Part shown: piece by piece, positions 45,325 through 52,654 of the stretch
How the letters are laid out: each line of letters opens with the position of its first letter
How positions within the stretch are numbered: position 1 is the stretch's first letter
Source: Flavobacteriales bacterium
Lineage (GTDB): Bacteria > Bacteroidota > Bacteroidia > Flavobacteriales > Flavobacteriaceae
Assembly: GCA_026993355.1 (NCBI GenBank)
Contig: JALWTX010000012.1
Location: 62,001-126,000, forward strand
Length of the DNA: 64,000 nt
Direction: 5' to 3'
Made by a program: the position numbers and the translations under genes
Notes under the pieces: model-generated
Databases searched by the model: none
The model's input: the letters and a program-made list of their open reading frames with translations, nothing else
What the model was told of the DNA's origin: nothing

Positions 45325-46440
45325 TTGGAAACACTAACGCCTAAAAAAACCTTAATAGACGGTTCAAAACTAATGATAGAAGCCTTGGCACAAGCCGGGG
45401 TTGACACGTTTGTCGCTTATCCAATTACCCCGTCGAATTGGATGTATAAATATGCCAAAGAACGGGTGCCGCAATTTTATGCAGCACCTGATGAAATAAC
45501 CACTTTTCAATGGATGTCCGGCATGTCGGCAGCGGGTCGTTTGCCGGCGACTTCCAGTGCTTTTCCGGGGATAGCCTTAATGGTCGAAAGTATCAATATG
45601 GCTTATGCAATGGAATTACCCATGGTTATTATTATTACCCAACGTTTGGGGCCCAGTACAGGCTCGGCTACAACCGGTGCACAAGGTGATTTAGCCATTT
45701 TAAATGGTATTATCTCCGGTGGCTATCCGGTGCCTGTATTTTCGCCATCGGGTTTTGATGATATTTGGTCACTTTCAGAAAAGGCCGTCCAAACAGCTGT
45801 AAAATTCAGGACACCTGTTTTTTTACTGACATCCAAAGAAATGGTGATGCATCAAAAGTCTTTTGACTTAAACCGTTTAAAACCGATTGATAAAGTGAAA
45901 CGACCCAAACCAAAAATTGAAGGCACTTATTTGCCTTATAAAGCCGATGCATCTTTGGTGCCTCCGTTTATTCCCTTAGGAGATGATGAACATTTGGTGC
46001 GGATAACCGCTTCAACTCATGATGAGGCTGCCAATATTCGTAAAAATGATCCTGAAGCTTTAGCAAATACACGCCGTTTGCATGATAAATTTATCAATCG
46101 AATAGATGAATTGACGATTTATGATTTGGAACGGCAAGAAGGTGCTGAAAAATTATTGATAACATGGGGTATTACCACTGATGCTGCCAGAGATGCTTTG
46201 GCAAAATTACGTGAAATGGGAAAAAAAATTGATTTATTAGTGGTGAAATCTCTCTTACCGGTATCGCCAAAAATTTATGATATATTAAATCAATATCCGG
46301 AAATTTTTATTGCTGAAGAAAATTTAACCGGTCAATTAAAAGAAATTTTATTTGGACATGCTCCGGTAAAAAATGTAAAACAAATAAATAAAATGGGGAA
46401 TATGATTACGCCGGATGAAATAATTGGCGCAATTGTTTAA
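45325..46440 (+). CDS. 2-oxoacid:ferredoxin oxidoreductase, alpha subunit (pyrimidine and C-terminal domains only)
   Basis: A 371-residue protein from a TTG at 45325. It has the alpha-subunit core: LMIEALAQAGVDTFVAYPIT, FQWMSGMSAAGRLPATSSAF, a Thr/Ser-rich QRLGPSTGSATTGAQGDL, FSPSGFDDIWSLSEKAV, and the C-terminal domain EKLLITWGITTDAA. Such enzymes decarboxylate 2-oxoglutarate or similar acids to the acyl-CoA and reduce ferredoxin. It lacks the N-terminal gamma domain that a typical 600-residue KorA carries; that domain is fused to the beta subunit next door. The substrate is not certain, but 2-oxoglutarate would fit the link with histidine breakdown. Confidence 0.85.
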   Translation: METLTPKKTLIDGSKLMIEALAQAGVDTFVAYPITPSNWMYKYAKERVPQFYAAPDEITTFQWMSGMSAAGRLPATSSAFPGIALMVESINMAYAMELPMVIIITQRLGPSTGSATTGAQGDLAILNGIISGGYPVPVFSPSGFDDIWSLSEKAVQTAVKFRTPVFLLTSKEMVMHQKSFDLNRLKPIDKVKRPKPKIEGTYLPYKADASLVPPFIPLGDDEHLVRITASTHDEAANIRKNDPEALANTRRLHDKFINRIDELTIYDLERQEGAEKLLITWGITTDAARDALAKLREMGKKIDLLVVKSLLPVSPKIYDILNQYPEIFIAEENLTGQLKEILFGHAPVKNVKQINKMGNMITPDEIIGAIV

Positions 46441-46458
46441 ATTTATAAAATCATTATC

Positions 46459-47724
46459 ATGACTAAAAATAAACAAACGTATTTAACCGATAAAAAATTT
46501 CCGTTTTGTCCCGGTTGTGGACATGGGATTTCGATAAATGCTTTAAACAAAGCTTTGCAAGAATTAAATTATGGCCCCAATGATGTAATTGTGGTCAGTG
46601 ATATTGGTTGTAGCGGACTGATAGATCCTTTGTTTGCCACCCATACCATTCATGGTTTACATGGTCGGTCTCCGGCATTAGGTTTGGGTGTTGCAATGGG
46701 CGTGGCACAGAAACCAAACAAAAAAGTTATTGCTTTTATCGGTGATGGTGGTGCAACAATAGGACTACAACATATTTTGGAGGCTGCCCGGCGTAATGTT
46801 GATATGACATTGATTGTCCTTAACAACTTATTATATGGAATGACCGGTGGGCAAATAAGCGGTTTGTCAACCCAAAAATTTAAAGAAATTATTGATTTTG
46901 AGAAAGATATTCCGCCTTTTGACCTTATCCAATTAGCGCATGCTTCAGGTAGCCGGTTTTCCGTGCGCGTCAATGCGCCAAACAGAATAAAAGACACTTT
47001 AAAAAAAGCTATTGAAACAGAAGGATTCTCTATTGTGGAAGCCGCCAGTTTATGTCCGTCATATGGTATGAAAAAAATGAATGAATTGATGGAAGTAGTA
47101 GAGCACGAAGAAATTTTTGAACATGATAGACCGGCAACTAAAATTAAAGATAAACCTGTTCATTCATTGTTAGAGGAAACGCCTGTAATAAAGCCACAAT
47201 TCAAGTCTGAGCTGAAAGAACGAAAGGGTATTTTAATTGCAGGATCTGCAGGTGGTGGCGCGCAATCTGTTGCCCGCTTTTTGGCACTGGCCGGTATGCA
47301 TGCAGGCTTAGAAACTACTATGAAAGGTGAATATCCGATTACGGTAGGAACCGGATTTTCGGTGGCAGAAGTTATTTTGGACCATCAACCTATCAATTAT
47401 ACAGGTCTGGAAAAACCGGACTATTTCATTATTGTTACCGCCGATGGTTTGAGTAAGGTTAGAAATAAATTGCATAATGATGCGCAAATTTATATAGATG
47501 AAAAACTGGTAGATGATGATTTGAAAAACCAATATCCTAACCTCATTAGTGTGCCTTTCAGCAAAATGGCTAACAGGAAAAGTACCGCTTTGGCAGCGAC
47601 TGCATATGTGTTAAACAAAACAGGCATTTTACCCGTCGAGGCTTTAAAAGAAGCGGTAAGTAGTCACCGGTTAAAAGATATTTTTTTAGAAGTCATAGAA
47701 AAAGTAACGCAACAACCGGTTTAA
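46459..47724 (+). CDS. 2-oxoacid:ferredoxin oxidoreductase, beta subunit fused to a gamma domain
   Basis: A 421-residue protein. The N-terminal part (1-240) is the thiamine diphosphate-binding beta subunit: FCPGCGHGISINAL with Cys17 and Cys20, VVSDIGCSGL, the TPP motif GDGGATIGLQ and VLNNLLYGMTGGQISGLS. A charged linker (about 215-252) leads to a gamma domain (about 255-415): GILIAGSAGGGAQSVARFLA, GEYPITVGTGFSVAEVIL, PDYFIIVTADGLSKVRNKL. The gamma part is usually fused to the N-terminus of alpha, so this is an unusual subunit arrangement. No separate ferredoxin-like delta subunit is adjacent. The operon ends in a terminator. Confidence 0.85.
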   Translation: MTKNKQTYLTDKKFPFCPGCGHGISINALNKALQELNYGPNDVIVVSDIGCSGLIDPLFATHTIHGLHGRSPALGLGVAMGVAQKPNKKVIAFIGDGGATIGLQHILEAARRNVDMTLIVLNNLLYGMTGGQISGLSTQKFKEIIDFEKDIPPFDLIQLAHASGSRFSVRVNAPNRIKDTLKKAIETEGFSIVEAASLCPSYGMKKMNELMEVVEHEEIFEHDRPATKIKDKPVHSLLEETPVIKPQFKSELKERKGILIAGSAGGGAQSVARFLALAGMHAGLETTMKGEYPITVGTGFSVAEVILDHQPINYTGLEKPDYFIIVTADGLSKVRNKLHNDAQIYIDEKLVDDDLKNQYPNLISVPFSKMANRKSTALAATAYVLNKTGILPVEALKEAVSSHRLKDIFLEVIEKVTQQPV

Positions 47725-47747
47725 TAATAGCCAATAATTTAAATTAT

Positions 47748-47777
47748 AAAGCTGTCGTTAATTCTTACGGCAGCTTT
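47748..47777. terminator. intrinsic terminator between the oxidoreductase operon and the convergent lipoprotein gene
   Basis: An 11-bp stem AAAGCTGTCGT / ACGGCAGCTTT (one G-T pair), 8-nt loop, followed by TTT on the plus strand. It is the only structure in the gap and could also serve the minus-strand gene ending at 47779. Confidence 0.8.
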
Positions 47778-47778
47778 T

Positions 47779-48903
47779 TTATTGGGGTAATTTTGTGTAG
47801 TAATAAAATTGGTAATTGTCTTTTTTTTGAGGATGAAAAATATGGTACAGGTCATTCAAAACACGGTCAGGGTAGGCGTTAGATTCTTCAAAATAAATAA
47901 TGCCGCCTGTCGGTCCTTTTTTTAGATTGTAGGTATAAATCCGGCCTGCTTTTACCATCTTAAAATCTTTAATGACCGGTAGTTGGTTGACCAATGATAA
48001 GCGGTTTTCTGCTAAACCTGGATTAAGCCAAACATCTGCTTCAGGTAATTTTAGCAAAACGTTTTCAAAGTTAAGGACAATACTTCCCGTATGCTGATCA
48101 TTAGACCACATATATTTTCCACCGGCATCTTTTATGAGTTGAACAGCATAACTTTTTCCACCGGGTACATACCATTTATCACCAAATAAACCACCTTGAA
48201 AAACCTTTGGCCGGGTTAAACTTGTATCCAGTTGGCTTTGGATATGCTGGTAGTTAGTTTTTATTTCTTTAAAGATAGAATCGGCTTGGGCTTCTTTTTG
48301 AAATAAAAGGCCAAAAAGTTTTATCCATTCGGCTCTTCCTAAAGGATTTTGTTCCATCCAATCGGCATTGTATAGGATAGGAATGCCCTGTTGCTCCATA
48401 AAACGATCGTTGTTTTGATCTTGTCCGCTGCTAAAGCGCATGAGCAAATCCGGATGCAATTTAAGCAATACTTCTGTGTTTAATTGCCTGCCATTGCCTA
48501 AATCGGTTATTTTGCCTTCTTTTATTTTTTGACGAAAAACAGGATTTGAAATATAATCAAGACCGGGAAACCCAATTAATTTATCCGCTAAACCGAGCAT
48601 TGACAAAGCAGGTAAATGGGTGGTTGAAGTAACCACAATATTTTTAAGTGGGATTTGTATTTGTGGCAGATTTTTTAAACTATCAGGTACATAACTTCTT
48701 TTAGTTTTTAAAAGGTACTGACGGTTTTTTCCACCGGGATAAGGCTTTTTAATCTGCAAAATTTTGAGTTCTCCTAAGTCCTTTAGGTCGATATGGCGGG
48801 CATATTCAAAAAAAGATTTTTGGGATGTATTTTCGGTCTTTTCTTTGGTTTGACAAGCGGTGACCCAAAGACTTAATAAGAATATAAGGAGCGGTTTTGC
48901 CAT
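47779..48903 (-). CDS. BtuF/FepB-like substrate-binding lipoprotein
   Basis: A 374-residue protein with a lipoprotein signal (MAKPLLIFLLSLWVTAC, lipid Cys17). It has the class III binding-protein plan: first lobe with IVVTSTTHLPALSMLGLADKLIGFPG, the hinge region QLNTEVLLKLHPDLLMRFSSG, second lobe with QGGLFGDKWYVPGGKSYAVQLIKDAGG and PEADVWLNPG. These proteins bind corrinoids or ferric siderophores for an ABC importer. No permease or ATPase gene is adjacent. Its start overlaps the def stop by 1 bp. Confidence 0.82.
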   Translation of the reverse strand: MAKPLLIFLLSLWVTACQTKEKTENTSQKSFFEYARHIDLKDLGELKILQIKKPYPGGKNRQYLLKTKRSYVPDSLKNLPQIQIPLKNIVVTSTTHLPALSMLGLADKLIGFPGLDYISNPVFRQKIKEGKITDLGNGRQLNTEVLLKLHPDLLMRFSSGQDQNNDRFMEQQGIPILYNADWMEQNPLGRAEWIKLFGLLFQKEAQADSIFKEIKTNYQHIQSQLDTSLTRPKVFQGGLFGDKWYVPGGKSYAVQLIKDAGGKYMWSNDQHTGSIVLNFENVLLKLPEADVWLNPGLAENRLSLVNQLPVIKDFKMVKAGRIYTYNLKKGPTGGIIYFEESNAYPDRVLNDLYHIFHPQKKDNYQFYYYTKLPQ

Positions 48904-49481
48904 TATTTTTTAGGAAATTTCATGCGGTAATCAACTTTAACTTTGCCTTTGCTGATATTTTCCAATTTACGTTTAAGCAGCCGTTTTTTAAAACTACTTA
49001 AATGGTCGGTAAATAAAATTCCGTCTAAGTGATCATATTCATGTTGAATGACACGGGCCAAAATGCCATCGATATCTTCTACATGTTTGTTAAAATCGCG
49101 GTCCAAATATTCAATTTTAATTTTATCTTGGCGTTCTACATCTTCATTTATACCCGGAATACTTAGGCAGCCTTCGGTAAAAGACCATTCTTTTCCGGAC
49201 TCTTCCAATATTTTTGCATTGATAAAAACTTTTTTACCTTTTAATTTTTCTTTTTCTTCAGCCGTTAAATTATCTTCATATTCGGCAAAAGGCTCCGCAT
49301 CTATAACAAATAAGCGAATAGATTTTCCAATTTGAGGAGCAGCCAATCCTACCCCGTTCGATTCATACATGCTTTCAAACATATCATCGATAAGTTGTTG
49401 CAGACCCGGGTAGTCAGGTGTAATATCTTTGGCTACTTTACGCAAGTCCGGATGGCCATAAGCCAGGATAGGAAATTTCAT
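48903..49481 (-). CDS. def: peptide deformylase
   Basis: A 192-residue metalloenzyme that removes the N-formyl group from nascent proteins before Map acts. All three motifs are intact: GVGLAAPQ (43-50), EGCLSIPG with metal ligand Cys105, and QHEYDHLDG with His147, catalytic Glu148 and His151. It lies downstream of ruvX (64 bp) and overlaps the binding-protein gene by 1 bp. Confidence 0.96.
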   Translation of the reverse strand: MKFPILAYGHPDLRKVAKDITPDYPGLQQLIDDMFESMYESNGVGLAAPQIGKSIRLFVIDAEPFAEYEDNLTAEEKEKLKGKKVFINAKILEESGKEWSFTEGCLSIPGINEDVERQDKIKIEYLDRDFNKHVEDIDGILARVIQHEYDHLDGILFTDHLSSFKKRLLKRKLENISKGKVKVDYRMKFPKK

Positions 49482-49545
49482 ATCAGATAATTTTTTTGCA
49501 AAGATAATAGATAATTTGGCTTGTACTTTGTCTCACTTATAAAAA

Positions 49546-49953
49546 TTATTTATATAAATAGGACTGCAGAATAAGGGCGGCACTTACCTGATCAACAAGG
49601 CCTTTGTTTCGTCTTTTTTTCTTTTTGACACCTCCTTTGATCATTGCCTCAAAAGCCATTTTAGAGGTATAGCGTTCATCTTCGCGTATGATTTCAATAT
49701 TGGGATATTTTTGATGGAATTTTTTGATGAATTTTTGAATGTCGGTTTCTATCGGATTGGGTTGTCCGGACAAATCCAAACTTTCGCCTACAATAATTTT
49801 TTCAACTTCATTGTCGGCTAAATATTTGGTTAGAAAATGCCATATTTTATCTGTTTCAACGGTGGTAAGTCCGCTGGCAACAATTTGCATATCATCGGTT
49901 TCGGCAATGCCGGTACGTTTTTTTCCGTAATCTATTCCTAAAAGTTTTGGCAT
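49546..49953 (-). CDS. ruvX: Holliday junction resolvase-like RuvX/YqgF
   Basis: A 135-residue RNase-H-fold protein from the ATG at 49953; a longer in-frame start at 50052 would overlap the nif3-like gene and its promoter. Catalytic acidic motifs: GIDYGKKRTGIA, VGESLDLSG and the VDQVSAALIL end with its Asp, plus ERYTSKMA. YqgF proteins are proposed resolvases or take part in processing of 16S pre-rRNA; which applies is not shown by the sequence. The message may be leaderless. Confidence 0.92.
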   Translation of the reverse strand: MPKLLGIDYGKKRTGIAETDDMQIVASGLTTVETDKIWHFLTKYLADNEVEKIIVGESLDLSGQPNPIETDIQKFIKKFHQKYPNIEIIREDERYTSKMAFEAMIKGGVKKKKRRNKGLVDQVSAALILQSYLYK

Positions 49954-49957
49954 ATGA

Positions 49958-49965
49958 CAAAGATA
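49958..49965 (-). promoter_or_regulatory. -7 box directly before ruvX (leaderless candidate)
   Basis: TATCTTTG on the minus strand ends 4 bases before the ruvX ATG; TTG is present with a 21-bp spacer (49989-49987). The transcript would start at or next to the ATG. Confidence 0.45.
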
Positions 49966-49998
49966 TGAAATTGTGTAAAGTGTAAACAATGTTTTATG

Positions 49999-50006
49999 TA
50001 TCTTTG
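49999..50006 (+). promoter_or_regulatory. putative -7 box of the nif3-like operon
   Basis: TATCTTTG fits TAnnTTTG and ends 17 bp before the ATG at 50024. With the ruvX box it forms a divergent promoter region of only 70 bp. Confidence 0.45.
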
Positions 50007-50023
50007 TTATAAAAGAGAATACA

Positions 50024-51118
50024 ATGAAAATTAGTGATGTAATCCAACTCATAGAAAAAGAAATTCCACTGGCCTATGCGGAGGATTTTGATAATGTTGG
50101 TTTGCTGACCGGTCAGCCTGACCAAGATTTAAAAGGCGTTTTAATAACGCATGATGCTTTAGAAGCGGTAGTAGACGAAGCCATAGCCAAAAATTTGAAT
50201 TTGATTGTTAGTTTTCATCCCATTATTTTTAGCGGATTGAAATCTTTAACCGGCAAAAACCATGTTGAAAGAGCTGTCATAAAAGCCATTAAAAACGATA
50301 TTGCTATTTATGCCATTCATACCGCTTTAGATAATCAAGCTTTTGGTGTCAGTGGTATTTTGGCTAAGCAATTAAATTTGCAAAATCAAGCAGTATTGAT
50401 ACCCAAACCCGATACTTTACGTCAATTGGTAACTTATGCCCCCGTAGCAGAGGCTGAAAATGTCAGAAAAAGTTTATTTAAAGCAGGTGCCGGACAGATC
50501 GGGAATTATGATGAATGCAGTTTTAATGTAATTGGGAAGGGGACTTATCGACCACTGCCGGGAGCGCAACCTTATTTAGGCGAAATAGGACATCGTCATA
50601 TCGAGACTGAAGAGCGTATTAGTGTTATTTTTCCCCGTCATTTACAATCTGCTGTTATCAATCAATTATTATCGGCACATCCGTACGAAGAAGTGGCTTA
50701 CGAAATTTTTTCCTTACAAAATCATCATCCCGATATAGGCATGGGTATTATAGGCGATTTATCTGAGCCTATGGCAGAAAAAGACTACTTGTCATATCTT
50801 AAACAGCGGTTAAATTTAGCGTGTATCCGGCATTCGGCTTTGAGTGGAAAACCTATTAGAAAAGTAGCAGTTTTGGGCGGTTCGGGGAGCTTCGGTATCC
50901 AAGCAGCCAAAGCCGCCGGTGCAGATATATATATCACCGCCGATTTGAAATATCATGATTTTTTTAAGGGAGACCGGCAGATGATTTTGGCGGATATAGG
51001 TCATTTTGAGAGCGAACAATATACTAAAATGTTTTTATTTGAACAACTTACAAAAAAAATTCGTAATTTTGCAGTTGCTTTATCAGAAATAAATACTAAC
51101 CCGATCAATTACTTTTAA
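50024..51118 (+). CDS. Nif3-like dinuclear metal centre hexameric protein
   Basis: A 364-residue long-form Nif3/YbgI protein. N-terminal half: AYAEDFDNVGLLTGQP, IVSFHPIIFSGLKSLTG with metal-binding His, YAIHTALDNQAFGVSG. Central insert of the CutA1/PII-like type (about 130-230) with LSAHPYEEVAYEIF. C-terminal half: AVLGGSGSFGIQAAKAAGADIYITADLKYHDFF, ADIGHFESEQY with the second metal site. These proteins form hexameric toroids; a GTP cyclohydrolase-type activity has been suggested but the role is not settled. The coiled-coil gene follows after 2 bp, the usual partner order. Confidence 0.92.
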   Translation: MKISDVIQLIEKEIPLAYAEDFDNVGLLTGQPDQDLKGVLITHDALEAVVDEAIAKNLNLIVSFHPIIFSGLKSLTGKNHVERAVIKAIKNDIAIYAIHTALDNQAFGVSGILAKQLNLQNQAVLIPKPDTLRQLVTYAPVAEAENVRKSLFKAGAGQIGNYDECSFNVIGKGTYRPLPGAQPYLGEIGHRHIETEERISVIFPRHLQSAVINQLLSAHPYEEVAYEIFSLQNHHPDIGMGIIGDLSEPMAEKDYLSYLKQRLNLACIRHSALSGKPIRKVAVLGGSGSFGIQAAKAAGADIYITADLKYHDFFKGDRQMILADIGHFESEQYTKMFLFEQLTKKIRNFAVALSEINTNPINYF

Positions 51119-51120
51119 AT

Positions 51121-51942
51121 ATGGGCAAAACAAAAGATTTTACAGTAGAAGACAAACTCCGATTAATATATGATTTGCAGTTAATCGACTCTAAAGTTGA
51201 TGAAATAAAAAATACCCGGGGAGAATTGCCTTTGGAAATTCAGGATATGGAGGACGAAATCCAAGGTTTACACATCCGGAAAGATAAAATTCAAAACCAG
51301 ATTGACACCCAAAAAGAGGAAATTAAGAAAAGAAAAGCGGCAATTGAAGAGGCTAATAAGTTGATTAAACGTTACACCGAGCAACAAAAAGATGTGCGTA
51401 ACAATAGAGAATTTGAATCGTTATCTAAAGAAATTGAATACCAGGAACTGGAAATTCAGTTTGCTGAGAAAAAAATAAGAGAAGCCAAGGAAGAAATTGA
51501 AAAATTGACTAACAAAATTAATGGCTATACTTATGAAAAAGATGGTAAAGAAGTAGTGGTTAAGGGGATTGATGAAATTATTAAACAACGCGAAGAAGAC
51601 CTCAAGCACAAAAGAGAAGAATTAGCGGCTTTGATGAAAGAAACTGAAAAGCAAGAAAACTTTTTAAGTAAAAAAGCCGACGAAATCAGGGAGCAAATAG
51701 AACCACGTATGTTACGTGCTTATGATCGTTTACGCAAGAATTTCAAAAATGGTTTGGCAGTTGTATCTATTGAAAGAGGATCATCCGGTGGCTCTTATTT
51801 TACCATTCCGGTGCAACAGCAATTGGAAATTAGAACACGTCAAAAAATAGTAATTGACGAACATAGTGGACGTATTTTGGTCGATGGCGATTTAGCCCGC
51901 GAAGAAAAAGAAAAGATGAATGAAATGTTTAATAATATTTAA
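51121..51942 (+). CDS. coiled-coil protein of the C4 zinc-ribbon (zf-RING_7) family, zinc ligands lost
   Basis: A 273-residue protein. Residues about 10-200 form a long antiparallel coiled coil rich in Glu/Lys (EDEIQGLHIRKDKIQNQI; EIEYQELEIQFAEKKIREAK). The C-terminal domain lines up with the zinc ribbon of this family (normally CGGCF..IPPQ and ICEHCGRIL), but here it reads SSGGSYFTIPVQQQLEIR and IDEHSGRILVDG. All four Cys are replaced and the protein has no Cys at all. The family is paired with Nif3 homologues and its role is unknown. It ends at a terminator. Confidence 0.85.
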   Translation: MGKTKDFTVEDKLRLIYDLQLIDSKVDEIKNTRGELPLEIQDMEDEIQGLHIRKDKIQNQIDTQKEEIKKRKAAIEEANKLIKRYTEQQKDVRNNREFESLSKEIEYQELEIQFAEKKIREAKEEIEKLTNKINGYTYEKDGKEVVVKGIDEIIKQREEDLKHKREELAALMKETEKQENFLSKKADEIREQIEPRMLRAYDRLRKNFKNGLAVVSIERGSSGGSYFTIPVQQQLEIRTRQKIVIDEHSGRILVDGDLAREEKEKMNEMFNNI

Positions 51943-51965
51943 TTTATACCCTTATAATCATTTTT

Positions 51966-51989
51966 AAACTGTCCACTTTAGGGCAGTTT
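51966..51989 (+). terminator. intrinsic terminator after the coiled-coil protein gene
   Basis: A 9-bp stem AAACTGTCC / GGGCAGTTT (one G-T pair, 6-nt loop) followed by a run of T, 23 bp after the stop. Confidence 0.8.
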
Positions 51990-52014
51990 TTTTATAAATA
52001 TACTTATTGTAGCC

Positions 52015-52647
52015 ATGATACCAGACAATTTAGAAGATTATATAACCCGCTTGGCACCGCCTGTATCGCCTTTGTTGGCTGCTTTGGAACGAGAAACATA
52101 TCAAAAAATGGTTTTTCCGCAAATGATTAGTGGTCATTATCAAGGCAGGTTGCTGAGTTTGATAGCTAAAATTCATCAACCCAAACTTATTTTGGAGGTA
52201 GGAACCTTTACCGGTTATGCCACGCTATGTTTAGCGGAAGGCCTAGCTAGTGATGGAAAAATTATTACCATTGATAAAAATGATGAATTCAAGGCCTTGC
52301 AAGACAAATATTTTGAGGCGTCAGGCTACCGGTCTCAAATTGAACAATTAACCGGTAATGCACGTGACTTAATTCCGGAACTAAACCAAGATTTTGATTT
52401 GGTTTTTTTAGATGCCGATAAGCGTTATTATCCCCAATATTTAGAAATGCTGCTACCCAAGATTTCTTCCGGTGGTTTACTCATTGCCGATAATGTGTTG
52501 TGGTATGGCAAAGTTTTGGACGCTTCAGCCAAAGATGCCGAAACAATGGCTATTAAAAAATATAATCAGATGGTGGCGGCACACCTAAAATTAGAAAGTC
52601 TCATCTTGCCGGTGCGTGATGGGTTATCAATTGCCCGGGTAAAATAA
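52015..52647 (+). CDS. class I SAM-dependent O-methyltransferase (caffeoyl-CoA/catechol type)
   Basis: A 210-residue methyltransferase_3 family protein. SAM motif I is ILEVGTFTGYATLCLAEGL; also seen are KIITIDKNDEF, the metal-binding DLVFLDADKRYYPQYLEML, and IADNVLWYGKV. This is the pattern of cation-dependent O-methyltransferases. The acceptor in bacteria is usually unknown; family members act on catechols or modify tRNA. It is transcribed alone; it converges on the next gene with 7 bp between stops. Confidence 0.9.
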   Translation: MIPDNLEDYITRLAPPVSPLLAALERETYQKMVFPQMISGHYQGRLLSLIAKIHQPKLILEVGTFTGYATLCLAEGLASDGKIITIDKNDEFKALQDKYFEASGYRSQIEQLTGNARDLIPELNQDFDLVFLDADKRYYPQYLEMLLPKISSGGLLIADNVLWYGKVLDASAKDAETMAIKKYNQMVAAHLKLESLILPVRDGLSIARVK

Positions 52648-52654
52648 AATTTGT

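Noticed and set aside
49954-50052. Longer ruvX frame from 50052
   Set aside because: It would overlap the divergent promoter and the start of the nif3-like gene; the family begins at the GIDYGKKRTG segment.
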